IMG/VR virus record: IMGVR_UViG_3300012008_000028
Location: 1 to 24,945 of that record
From: a virus
DNA: 24,945 bases
Strand: one strand, 5' to 3'
Numbering within the stretch: the first letter of the stretch is position 1; every line of letters begins with the position of its first letter. Positions 8,901 to 16,407 of this stretch are shown here, one piece after another. A program made the position numbers and the translations under genes. Under the pieces are notes generated by a model. That model was not told the DNA's origin and ran no database searches. It worked only from the letters and a program-made list of their open reading frames with translations.

Positions 8901-10318
8901 TCGCCGCCCGACAGGTGCGCTTCAGCGTAGTTCGTCGATCCAAGGCTCGCTGCGATCGCTTGCGGATCCTCTCCCTGGCCACTGAAGTAATAATTGAACT
9001 CGTCGACGGGGATACGCAGACTCGGACCCACGCCGGCGGCTGCTTTGATGGCCTCGCCAAACTGGTCGGGAGCGCGTGCCTTCAGTTCGGAACCGTTAGC
9101 AGCATCGACCGCTTCCGCCAGATTCGCGTGGAACTGGCCCAGGCCGAGGTGCATCCCTCCCTGAATCGCCGCACCCTGCCCCGCCGCCATCAGAGCGCCC
9201 TTGCTCCATGGCTGGCCGGTAACGATGTTGCTCCCAACCTTCGCCGATCCGCCCATCACCGCGCCCGTGCCCACTGAGGACAGCAGCGGGTTATCTTTCA
9301 GCCCCGGAATCATGTCGGTAAACCCTGCCAGCACGTTGCCGGGAAGGTTGATACCAAACGTCCTGTTTGCCGCCAGTCGCGCCGCGTCATCACCCCCGCC
9401 AGCACCAGCAACGTCAGTGTAGGCCGCGCCGCCCTGCTGGGCGCTGAACGTCGCACCGACACTCAACGCGGTCGCCACCTTGGCAGCCTTTTCGCTCCAT
9501 CCAAACGTCCGCGCAGCCCACCCCACCGCACTCGCTGCGCCCATGCCAACCGCCATCGACGCCAGCAAAGGAGCCACCTGGTCCATCCCGGTACTCTTCG
9601 CATAGTCTGCAACCCCGGCATTCGGGTCATTCGCAAAGACGTTTTCTGGCTTCAGACCGGATTCGATGCTCTGCAGCAGGTTCTGCCGCGTAGGTCCAGC
9701 ACCATGCCATCCGGCCATCGAAGCCACATCGCCAGCTGTTCCCACCGTTCCGCCCGCTGCTGAGATCGCCATGCGTGTGAGCGGGTACTCGTAGAGATTT
9801 TGCTTGACCGCATCCCAGGCATTGCTGACAGAGCCCTTGAGGGACTCCCACGCGCTCGGAGTGTATACGCTCACCTGGTCCATCTTGCGTACATTCTGCT
9901 CAATCCCGCCCAGCCGCTGAATCTCAGGCACGCCGGACACTGCCGCATTGTCTGGGTTCGAAGCCCACGCAGTTGTCTTCGGGTTATCCGCAGCGAACTT
10001 GTTGTAGTCGATCGATTTCTGGTCGACGGACTGCTTGAGTTGCGTCTGGTAGCCCTGCTGCTGTAGTTGCGGAGAAACTCCCGTCTGGGCCTTGAGTTGG
10101 AGCTGTTTCGCGTACTGGTCTGGATCTTGCGTCGTCGCGTAGGCTACCGACTGTTGCAGGTCCTGAGCGGGATTCGGCTGGGGAGGCGGAGGGAACGCCC
10201 TCTGAATCGCAGCATCGACATCTTGATCCTGCGGATTGGCGCTAGGTAATAAGTCCGCAGATCCGCTCGTCATCTGGTCAACTTGATCTTGCGTCAGTAA
10301 TCCATGCTTCTGCGGCAT
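2954..10318 (-). CDS. Giant internal virion / polyvalent protein with ddrB-ParB and peptidase-like domains
   Basis: A 2454-residue protein, the largest here. The N-terminus is Gln/Pro-rich, then about residues 180-400 hold several Gly/Ala-rich hydrophobic segments that could insert in membranes. Around residues 645-860 is a ddrB-type ParB domain: RFQFKMNTDAGGVT, the GHHR motif at 695-698, AEGRGTAMDAAKFF, and GRGVAIG. A zinc-peptidase-like HEPAH (HExxH) lies at 1222-1226, followed by PSPGLKGTFQRF. A charged helical region with coiled-coil character comes near 1530. The C-terminal part (about 2100-2350) resembles the large polyvalent-associated helical domain (LASLSLNP-like segment), with a hydrophobic stretch near 2320. 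Such proteins are thought to be packaged and ejected with the DNA, like T7 gp16. GGGG sits about 7 bases before the start. Fold calls are from memory. Catalytic activity is untested. Confidence 0.85.
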   Translation of the reverse strand: MPQKHGLLTQDQVDQMTSGSADLLPSANPQDQDVDAAIQRAFPPPPQPNPAQDLQQSVAYATTQDPDQYAKQLQLKAQTGVSPQLQQQGYQTQLKQSVDQKSIDYNKFAADNPKTTAWASNPDNAAVSGVPEIQRLGGIEQNVRKMDQVSVYTPSAWESLKGSVSNAWDAVKQNLYEYPLTRMAISAAGGTVGTAGDVASMAGWHGAGPTRQNLLQSIESGLKPENVFANDPNAGVADYAKSTGMDQVAPLLASMAVGMGAASAVGWAARTFGWSEKAAKVATALSVGATFSAQQGGAAYTDVAGAGGGDDAARLAANRTFGINLPGNVLAGFTDMIPGLKDNPLLSSVGTGAVMGGSAKVGSNIVTGQPWSKGALMAAGQGAAIQGGMHLGLGQFHANLAEAVDAANGSELKARAPDQFGEAIKAAAGVGPSLRIPVDEFNYYFSGQGEDPQAIAASLGSTNYAEAHLSGGEVEVPKAGFLSQLDEAHQKALLPHVVDPSTNLTPTQFEQGRQELTDWEASGGTEKLQADMAAAQAETAATPEYAEVKESLRGRYVDAGETPEVAEALATKDANVYTNMARAAGVTPSELLDLYNPKVTVGEAPEVASAPAESAPAPAPTPEIPVEREATPEDNVQRTKVSDIEMDPKRFQFKMNTDAGGVTNLLKGRKWNEDLAGLLSVWKDPEDGKTYAVNGHHRATLAKESGVDSLWTKNIDVPTAEEARAVGALQNIAEGRGTAMDAAKFFRDSGITPERLDGLGISMGEATASKGTALAKLDPSIFDQVVSGKIREGRGVAIGNASADPADQEALLKLIQKAESKGKRVSDDTVEELARMVKGAPQHTETQENLFGMQEMTQNLALEKAEVSSSIREKIATERRTFSGVADAGKAEVLGKVKGQKINAKKNAEIAANAEQAQMLYDHESTRSGPVDDILNSAAKELAQKGANANEIKQRAYTSIREALSKVVPGAAGSGDKPVSKAAQAEASSQQDPLFQRKVSDDRIFPGMESMVAEGDQARADLQQQGMEEQMRSPTGDISKAAGEMERNSPLFHGTGDNPTLFQSQIPEWFHNLPATPAGEDHPTLVTLRERAAATGVPLTAEQDHLARTAIEAAARGDDEVWLSAQEKYQSLRDADPRTAALRAAQAEHSKLYNEAMENPADYKLSARVDAARVRVDAEHAKLAANAVKPASGQPRGWFRTLPDGSFEIGKTKIGDLSTFVHEPAHAYLFMLRDLASREGSSKTLKGDYNKVLHFLDAKEGEPLTTEQHEKWAQANEQYLREGKAPSPGLKGTFQRFAVWLGSVYKKASSLGVELSPEIRDVFDRMYAAEDGVNRAADEAGPQQFKTPEEAGWTEEQFKQHAEDHQTTVAEAKAYILGRLNEAAVRDRSEAWRDEEKNVRQGVTDTVDAQPVYKAIKSLRKGELEDGTPLTLNRAALVEQFGEERVKALQELHRGIYRTEGGTDAETAAEIHGFGSGEEMMKALEAAPRRSEAIDTATRAYMTAKHGDIRYDGTLDDQARLALENDNRAKIEHAELVALKRKVAELQAQKTGQKQGIQSVIEAAPLEAYRQRAEEATQKKSAADLQPMRKLDASRKYQRESLEAFAKGDYAAAAEAKHKGLLNHFLFRAEQQQQDYVTRQFEPFRKRAQGKTVQQNLGKSGPENLPQFNKLMARYEMAFMPRTAPTTMSLAEWANYQYEQMDREPAISDAMYNENRTANYRTIPLSELHQLHDALTNIKTLAYKDLHEVIDGKKIEYDIASKAMQVRARESLRSHPEPLFERNKTAVQTGKGYLQSGEAMMTRMEFLINRLDGGKTGPWHDNLWNLAADAEGKEYGLHAQVTKDAGDSLEKMTPEQRMNMLKKISIEGVTEPTSRHEIISMALNMGNESNLDRLTNSLQDHNFTNRGFDPSLVDKIKDGMLTREEWQFIQDKWDMLKPLGQAQSDLEKSETGLPPVMVTHVPLDVKTADGTMMHLDGGYYPVDMDTRFSKRGAEADAGTRVQNLVEGGYTRATTSRNNMKARTGYGGPLRFDYEQTLTQHVAKVVKDITHRQVIHVLNKLLMDQGIRDTLRETLGPAHEEKFMPWARTLINDKNGSAVQGMKDGSAGLRMLRTNLVKASLSLNPVTTLLQITHATAMFNHVSPREWSSSFVKFLAHPLEISQEIRDASPNEMRFRGDNLDRDYQQSLHNGTSQEGAWKKLGAAGMMPLQFMDHMLSFPFWDAAYQKALKERVDLPENEAHYQAMHIADGAVRTGLGSNAPKDIPAIMRNSDFWKVITTLGGFENLKFNQIDEQIHKAAAPNQGSFAARAGKFTYGSAMAFIIPSVIGAFVQSRRPKEGESWGRWAANRALLFPIETIPLLGQVAKAIETKGDVQFSPIANIATMGVKAGVEALSDKEDKDWTGIGLDALQAAMVSAGVPATAEGFRITHYVRKANAGKIENPNAWDAVVGAPHK

Positions 10319-10328
10319 CGTTCATCCC

Positions 10329-12641
10329 CTACTGCTTGCTAAACTTGCGCCAATTCTGTCCGTTTTGAGTTTGGAGCCAAGCCGATGCGATGTGGCTCTG
10401 TGTCGCAGAAATCCCAGCCCTTGCCAATCCCTCCGTGACGCTCGCAGCGTCTTCTGGAGTGATGTGCCCAACGGGGACATTCACGGTTTTTCCGTCAGGG
10501 GTTTGGACGGGCTCGTATCCCTGGTCCATGTTGGAAGCCGTGGCATCCGGGAGGTTCACAGCCTTAGCAGAGTTTTTCCAGAAGATACCGCTTGGCTGAG
10601 GAACCATTATCGTATTGCCGATAAGAACGTCGTTTATCCCCTTCGTCATCTCCGCCGGCGTGAGTTGTTGCCCCTTCGCATTTTTCAGAGCGGTAAGGTT
10701 TAGCTGGATTTGGTTGTGGAGGGGGAGGAAGAGCTTCTGGTTTACCATTTTAGTAGTGACACTCTGACCGTCCGTGTTGATCAATCTCTGGTAGCCCGCC
10801 GCCGTAAAGGCCTGGTCCATTAGGTCTTTCGGAATCGACACCTGCTCCGTTTGTTTGCCCGTGGATTTTCCGTAGGCAGCGGTGAACTCCGGCGCCGTCA
10901 GATCCTTGCCCCGAGCGATCACATAGGCTGGAGATGCATCTGGGTGTGTTGCAAGGTCCACCAGCGCTTGCAGATGTTCCGGAGAGAGCATCTGCACTTG
11001 CGCAGCATAGCTCGCATCCTCCCGCGCTTGTGACATCCTCTGCCGCGCCTGTGCGGCAGGAATCGCCATCAATTGAGCTGCCTTCTCCGGGTCGTTTTGT
11101 TCCATCGTGGCCCACTGCGAAGGTGTCAGCGCATCGTTGCTGTACCTTGGAGCTCCGTTAGGGCCAGCACTGTTGATACCGTGCTGCATGAACGCATCCT
11201 GCAGCGGCTGCACGGTCAGCTGCTTATTCTCCGCGTCCTGCCGGAAGTTGACCTTCTGCTGGCTGTCCACGTACGTTGCCATCTGCGCTTTCATCTGCGG
11301 GTCGTAGCTGGAGTTGTTGATCTGGTCGATGACCGTCTTCGCCATCGTCGGATCAGCGAACTTCGTAAGGTCTACCTTCGGAAGAACCTGCGTGGTCGGA
11401 TCGACAGCCTTCCCATCCTTTCCGGCCATGGAGTAATCGAGGCCACCCTTGGCTGTCAACCCAATCGGCTGCTGACCCTGCATCACCGAATCTCCCACCT
11501 TGTAATTCACGGCCGAGAGGTTTCCGTACTGCGTCGTCGAACCGTCCGAGTGGGCGATCTCGACCGTGTAGGGATCGCCGGGCTTATCCTGGGTGACGCT
11601 GCTCACCTTACCATCCGCTGCCGCGTTGACCGCGGTGTTTGCCGGGACAGTGAAGGTCTGACTGCCATCCTCGTTCTTGTTCATCGTGTACGAACCGCCC
11701 TTGATGGGGAGCTGGGGATTGATTCCCGTCGGCTGGCCGTTCGCCGTGCGCAGCGCGTTCGAGATCAACTGGTTCGATACGTCCTTGACGGTCTCCACGT
11801 CCGTGTTGCGCTTGATGGCGCTACCCAGCATCTCCGCCGTTCGCTGGTCGATGTGTCCCTGCGCCAACTCGCTCTCGTAGAACGACTGCGCTCCCTGGTA
11901 GTTATGGTTGTCCAGCATCTTCGAGATGACGCCCTGCGCAATGCCTGTCGTGACTTCCTTGGCCGCTTCCACCCCTTGCGGGCTGTCCGGGCTGGCTCCC
12001 GTCGCGATGAAGAGAGCGTGCTGCTTCTGCTGGATAGCCTGATTGCTGAAGGTGTAGAAGTTGCCAGTTTTGTCGCCATTCACATCCGTTGCGCCGATGC
12101 TGTCGGGGTTGCTGATGGCGGACTGCGCGTAGCTGTTGGCGCTGTCGCTGGACGCCTGCGCCGAGTAGAGGGCGTTCTGCTGGAAGTGATGATCGGCCAT
12201 CACGGTGCCGAAGTTTGTGAGGTGCGCCGTGGTCACACGGTTGTACATCATCTTCTGGAAGTTGTTGTCGAGCCCATCCAGCCCCTGCTGCTTGATCTTC
12301 GCCAGCGCGGACGTGGCGTCACCAAACCCATTGATCGCCGCCTGCCCTCGGGTGTTCAGGTAGCCGGGATTGTCAGCCGTGCCATCGCCATGGACAACCT
12401 GCTGCGCCTGCTGCATGAAATTCGTCACCGCAGACTTGGTTCGCGCATCGTCGAGCTGCCACTGGATGCGCTCCCCGATGCTGTCGAGGGTCGATCCGGC
12501 CTTGCTGACCGCCTCGCCCATCTGCTCCTGCTGCTGAGGAGCAGCATTTCTCATGGCGTCGACGCCGCCGGCGGTGAGGGCGGTCTGTGGATCGGGGCTA
12601 AGCAGCGTGCTTGGCGCGAACGTATCGGGGATCTGCGGCAT
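10329..12641 (-). CDS. Internal virion protein with degenerate M23-like domain
   Basis: 770 residues from ATG 12641, chosen because GGGAGG lies upstream and the ATG overlaps the previous stop as TAATG. A longer frame to 12719 would run deep into the previous gene. It occupies the T7 gp15-like position of the ejection complex, between the gp14-like and giant proteins. It is largely helical and Gln/Asn-rich. About residues 310-430 follow the LytM/M23 peptidase pattern (VPANTAVNAAADGKV, VEIAHSDGSTTQYGNLS, VGDSVMQGQQPIGLT). However, the HxGxD segment is missing, YAHLS is YGNLS, and the position of HLHFE reads LDYSM before DGKAVDP. The zinc ligands therefore appear lost and the domain is probably structural or substrate-binding. 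The role in DNA ejection is inferred from order and size. Confidence 0.85.
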   Translation of the reverse strand: MPQIPDTFAPSTLLSPDPQTALTAGGVDAMRNAAPQQQEQMGEAVSKAGSTLDSIGERIQWQLDDARTKSAVTNFMQQAQQVVHGDGTADNPGYLNTRGQAAINGFGDATSALAKIKQQGLDGLDNNFQKMMYNRVTTAHLTNFGTVMADHHFQQNALYSAQASSDSANSYAQSAISNPDSIGATDVNGDKTGNFYTFSNQAIQQKQHALFIATGASPDSPQGVEAAKEVTTGIAQGVISKMLDNHNYQGAQSFYESELAQGHIDQRTAEMLGSAIKRNTDVETVKDVSNQLISNALRTANGQPTGINPQLPIKGGSYTMNKNEDGSQTFTVPANTAVNAAADGKVSSVTQDKPGDPYTVEIAHSDGSTTQYGNLSAVNYKVGDSVMQGQQPIGLTAKGGLDYSMAGKDGKAVDPTTQVLPKVDLTKFADPTMAKTVIDQINNSSYDPQMKAQMATYVDSQQKVNFRQDAENKQLTVQPLQDAFMQHGINSAGPNGAPRYSNDALTPSQWATMEQNDPEKAAQLMAIPAAQARQRMSQAREDASYAAQVQMLSPEHLQALVDLATHPDASPAYVIARGKDLTAPEFTAAYGKSTGKQTEQVSIPKDLMDQAFTAAGYQRLINTDGQSVTTKMVNQKLFLPLHNQIQLNLTALKNAKGQQLTPAEMTKGINDVLIGNTIMVPQPSGIFWKNSAKAVNLPDATASNMDQGYEPVQTPDGKTVNVPVGHITPEDAASVTEGLARAGISATQSHIASAWLQTQNGQNWRKFSKQ

Positions 12642-13357
12642 TAGTTGAATCCTCCCATGCTGCCAGGCATGTATCCACCGTTGGCGAGGTACATCTTCAT
12701 GCGTTGACTGTTGTTCCACTGGCTGGCGACAGAGGTTGCGCTGCTGAGCAGGCTGGAGAACCCTGCCGCGAACGGGCTGATCGTGCTCGCGGTCTTGCCC
12801 ATGTTCGCAGCCGACACGCGGTCAAGGTTGGACTGGTTCGTAAAGTTGGTGGACTGCACCCGCGCCGCTGAGGCCTCGCGCACGGCGTTGGAGTTGATGT
12901 CGTAGACGTTGACATCCTTTACGATGTCCATGCTCCCTGCGACGTCCGCCGTCGTGCCTGTACCGCCCCTCAGCCCTCGCGCTGCCATGTTCACCGTCGC
13001 GGCCGCTTTCTGCTGCCCCGCCACCATCGTGGTGCTGAATTCCTTACTCTGACCGGACTTGATATCCGACTCGGCCGCGTACTCGGACTGCCGCGCATTG
13101 ATCGAGGCCATGTCGGCCTGGTAGCCAAGATTCACGGCCTGCGACTTCGCCTGGTACTGCTGCGACTTGGCTGCAAAGTACCCGCCGATGGCCGTGTTGA
13201 TGCCGCCCATCACCTGCATCATCAGCGCAAACGTGCCCGCGCTGGGCATCTTCGACTTGCCCCATGCAGACATATCCATGGGCGGCGCTGTCTGGTACGG
13301 AATCGAGGTGTCCAGGCTCACATCGCCGGTCATCAGAGTACTGAAATCCATTCCCAT
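12641..13357 (-). CDS. Internal virion protein, T7 gp14-like
   Basis: A 238-residue protein. Near residues 45-60 is a hydrophobic Gly-rich segment (LMMQVMGGINTAIGGYFAA), followed by a long Ala/Gln/Ser-rich helix (AKSQQYQAKSQAVNLGYQA). Further on are AARGLRGGTGTT and a C-terminal Ser/Ala/Gly stretch ending YLANGGYMPGSMGG. This is the usual make-up of the small inner-core or ejection protein of T7-like and BPP-1-like phages, which forms a pore in the outer membrane in T7. GGGAGG precedes the start by about 7 bases. Its stop overlaps the start of the 770-residue gene by one base (TAATG), so the two are translationally coupled. Confidence 0.82.
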   Translation of the reverse strand: MGMDFSTLMTGDVSLDTSIPYQTAPPMDMSAWGKSKMPSAGTFALMMQVMGGINTAIGGYFAAKSQQYQAKSQAVNLGYQADMASINARQSEYAAESDIKSGQSKEFSTTMVAGQQKAAATVNMAARGLRGGTGTTADVAGSMDIVKDVNVYDINSNAVREASAARVQSTNFTNQSNLDRVSAANMGKTASTISPFAAGFSSLLSSATSVASQWNNSQRMKMYLANGGYMPGSMGGFN

Positions 13358-13359
13358 GG

Positions 13360-16300
13360 TTAGCCTCCCACGCTTACTTCAGTCGTGATCCCCACCACCG
13401 TCAAGGGCAGCGGGTTGGACTGGCTGATCGTGATCATGCCATCGGGGTTCCACGATGGCGGAATCGCAAGCTCAATCTCCCGTGTCATCAGGTCCGGCGA
13501 AGTGCCGTACGCCGCAACCGTGCGTTGCTTGTACTCGGTCAGGTTGCCGTCCTTTGGCCCTGCGAAGACGCTGCCGGAAAGAAACAGCTTGATCCAGAGT
13601 TTGTTGATGTTCTTCTGTGTTCCCTGACCGACGCCGGGAACTTGCTGAAGCGCAATAGGCAGGGTGTCAATCTCCGCCGTGTACGGAAGGCCAGCCTGCA
13701 CCACGACGCCGGGCCTTTGCAGAGTAATCGAGCCGTCGGGTTGCACCACGCACTGCGGCTCAACCGCTCCGTCGACCAGCACATTCACCGTCTCACCCAC
13801 CAGCCATGTCAGGCCTTCGATGAGGGGACGCGCCCACGCCCACGTCGCTGTCGCCACCGATTGCAGGTCCACTTCGAGCACCTTGTCGATCACCCCAACA
13901 ACGACCGTCGGGCTGGTGTAGCTCTTGACCGTGAAGCGGTAGAGGATGTTGCCAGTTTGAATCCCTATCGAGTTGAAGATAGGTGCGCCGGTGAGGACAA
14001 CCACGCTGCCGGGATCCGCGGGAACGAAGCTGGCAGCCGAAGCGTACAGGGTCAGCGTATCGGCTGGGCCCCAGGTTATTCCGCCGGTCACAGTCATCGT
14101 GACCGCGGACGCGTTGGTCCCGTCGAAGGTCGCTCCGCAGTCGACGAAGAACGCGCTCTCGGGCCCTCCGTAGAGCCTTGGCCCCATGCGCTCGATGCAG
14201 TTCGCCGTCTGGCCGTTGATCTGCCGCGTGATGACCGCGTACAGACGGTCCTCGGCACCCTCCGCAACCACAGCAACGCTCCGGAAGATGCCGTCTGTTA
14301 CGTGGTGATGCCACGCACCCACCGACTCCTCGGGGATGTAGGTGAAGCCGAGCAGGTTGCCGCTTGAGCTCGGATACCAGACTACCTGCCACGCCGCTTT
14401 CATGAACGCCTGATCGAGGATGCTGAATCCATCGAACAGGTGAGCGGCGCGGAGCGACACATCGCCGGTCACATACCCGCCAATCTGCCACTGGTAGCCC
14501 ATCTCGCGCACATGCCCACCCCGCGCCGCGCAGAACAGAAGCTGGTTATTGACGATCGCAGGAGCGACATTCGTCGCGCCGATATAGCTCTGCGGACGTG
14601 CGCAGATGGTCGAAGGCGTGATCGCGTCGGAGTTGCTTGGGCTCGCGCTGATCTCGCAGGAACTGGCGAGCAGGATCAGCTGGAGCAGCGGAACGACGTG
14701 AAGAATCGTCGACATCTCGCGCGTCGCGATGGCGATGGCGATGCGATCGGTATCCCGCACCGGCAGCGAATAGCTCATATCGCTCTCGGTGCCCGTCTTG
14801 GTCATCCACAGGTTTTGTGGATTGTTGTTCGTGCCCGCGAAGATCCTCCGCTGCTGGTAGTAGCTGACGGCGCCGGGATAGTCCAGGGCAGCGCCGAAGA
14901 CTGGATCGTAGATGTCTGGAGTGATGCTCATATCGACCCCGATGTTGGTATCGGAGAAGGTGAGTTTGGGTGTCTGCCCAATGAAGCCGTACAGGCCATT
15001 TTTCAGCTTATAAACGTAATAGGTGTAGGCACCCGCAACCGCTGCCCAGCTCAGGGTGTTGTAGCTGCCGGTCACATAGAGGTTGTTCAACATGCTGACC
15101 GGCGTCGACGTCGCGCTCTGCTGGATCCCATCCGAGGCGACGGCCGTCACCACGTAGGTGTTGGTGATATCGACGATCTGCGTCCCGTACTGCAGGGTCG
15201 CGCCATAGGTGTAGGAAGCCCAGCCGCTGGCATCGAGTGGGTTGCCGCTGTAGTCCTCCAGGTAGAGCTCATTCGTGATGAGGTGGCCGCCTGTATCAAT
15301 GGGAACCTTGCTGACCATCCAGAAGCCATCGAGCACCCTTGTCCCACCGCCGGTGAGCGTTGCCGTCAGTCCTTTGACGTACACGCCATCGCCGAGAGCC
15401 AGGGAGTGATCTGTTACCGTGGTGATCAGCGGATTCAGCGCAAGAGCGATGCTGGAGATGATGGCCATGTATCCGAGGGTGGGGGCGATAGCAACGCTGG
15501 CCGGGGCACTCAGGGATTGCCCAAACACAATCGAAGAAAACGTCCACAGCGTTGCCCCGTAGCGCCGCAGCTCCGACGGAGGGTAGTTGGGATGGACCAG
15601 GGTCATCACGTCCGCGCTCTGCACGAAGTGGATGTCCATCAGGTCGGCGGCACCGTAGGTGTTGGGGATTTCATAGGTCAGATCGGCTGGAAGAGCGTAC
15701 CAGTAGCTCTGGGTCGCAGGGTCCGTATCGAGGGCAGGCACGAAGGGGCAGGCTTCTGGAGGGACTTGCGGCCGGTAATACGTCGCTCCGCCATAGCTCA
15801 CCATGGCACCGATGGCGTAGTTCGGTTCAACGGCCAGACCGCCATAGGTCGGAGCCGCAGTCACCGCCGCCGCCAATCCCGTCACCGGATCGGTCAGCTC
15901 GAAGGTGTTGGCATCGAGTACCAGGACGTTGTAGGGCCCATATCCCAACCCGGCAGGGTAAGCGACATTATGGCCAACCGGCGCAACCCCTGTGATGGCC
16001 AGGACTACTGAATTCCCGGTGCTGAAAGGATGCCCAGGCCATGTAATAACGGTCGGTGTCGCGATCGTGTAGCTGACGGCGCCCGACGGCACGAACGCCG
16101 GCTGGGTCGCAGAATACTCCAGCGTCTTGCCTTGCGTGTGGAAGCGGAAGTAGCCGGGCCCAATCTCGATCACCATGGTCTGGGTGATCGAGTAGGTGAA
16201 CGGAATCAACCGTGCTGGCCCGTTGTTCTTGGTGGTCTTGACGAACGCGAAGCCGGGCCGCTTCTCCGCGGGACCAAGCGGCGTCACAATCAGGTTCTCA

Positions 16301-16407
16301 ATGCTCGCGGCACCGCTCTGGAACTTGGTGTCATCGATCCGGCCAAACATCTCCGGACTCAGCTCGCCGCCGATGAACGAACCCTTGAATGTTTTCGTGT
16401 TCGCCAT
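13360..16407 (-). CDS. Tail tubular protein B / nozzle protein
   Basis: A 1015-residue protein whose first ~100 residues are diagnostic of podovirus nozzles: FKGSFIGGELSPEMFGRIDD, 'ENLIVTPLGPAEKRPGFAFV', and LIPFTYSITQTMVIEIGPGY. Further nozzle-type segments are DIHFVQSADVMTLVHP, WMTKTGTESDMSYS and CAARGGHVREMGY. In T7 the homologue gp12 forms the hexameric tail nozzle below the gp11 adaptor and holds the fibres. It is longer than T7 gp12 (about 794 residues). Two related-looking beta insertions begin at HPFSTGNSVV (residue 126) and HSLALGDGVYV (residue 334), and a fibronectin-like stretch (TLSWAAVAGAYTYYVYK) follows. The gene directly follows tail tubular protein A, with adjacent stop and start. 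Confidence 0.9.
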   Translation of the reverse strand: MANTKTFKGSFIGGELSPEMFGRIDDTKFQSGAASIENLIVTPLGPAEKRPGFAFVKTTKNNGPARLIPFTYSITQTMVIEIGPGYFRFHTQGKTLEYSATQPAFVPSGAVSYTIATPTVITWPGHPFSTGNSVVLAITGVAPVGHNVAYPAGLGYGPYNVLVLDANTFELTDPVTGLAAAVTAAPTYGGLAVEPNYAIGAMVSYGGATYYRPQVPPEACPFVPALDTDPATQSYWYALPADLTYEIPNTYGAADLMDIHFVQSADVMTLVHPNYPPSELRRYGATLWTFSSIVFGQSLSAPASVAIAPTLGYMAIISSIALALNPLITTVTDHSLALGDGVYVKGLTATLTGGGTRVLDGFWMVSKVPIDTGGHLITNELYLEDYSGNPLDASGWASYTYGATLQYGTQIVDITNTYVVTAVASDGIQQSATSTPVSMLNNLYVTGSYNTLSWAAVAGAYTYYVYKLKNGLYGFIGQTPKLTFSDTNIGVDMSITPDIYDPVFGAALDYPGAVSYYQQRRIFAGTNNNPQNLWMTKTGTESDMSYSLPVRDTDRIAIAIATREMSTILHVVPLLQLILLASSCEISASPSNSDAITPSTICARPQSYIGATNVAPAIVNNQLLFCAARGGHVREMGYQWQIGGYVTGDVSLRAAHLFDGFSILDQAFMKAAWQVVWYPSSSGNLLGFTYIPEESVGAWHHHVTDGIFRSVAVVAEGAEDRLYAVITRQINGQTANCIERMGPRLYGGPESAFFVDCGATFDGTNASAVTMTVTGGITWGPADTLTLYASAASFVPADPGSVVVLTGAPIFNSIGIQTGNILYRFTVKSYTSPTVVVGVIDKVLEVDLQSVATATWAWARPLIEGLTWLVGETVNVLVDGAVEPQCVVQPDGSITLQRPGVVVQAGLPYTAEIDTLPIALQQVPGVGQGTQKNINKLWIKLFLSGSVFAGPKDGNLTEYKQRTVAAYGTSPDLMTREIELAIPPSWNPDGMITISQSNPLPLTVVGITTEVSVGG

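Noticed and set aside
11073-12644. Plus-strand open frame of 523 codons opposite the 770-residue virion protein
   Set aside because: Composition dominated by Arg, Val, Leu and His with no recognisable motif or ribosome binding site, as expected of an antisense shadow.
12642-12719. Longer start for the 770-residue virion protein
   Set aside because: It would overlap the preceding gene by 78 bases out of frame. ATG 12641 has a good ribosome binding site and a TAATG coupling.
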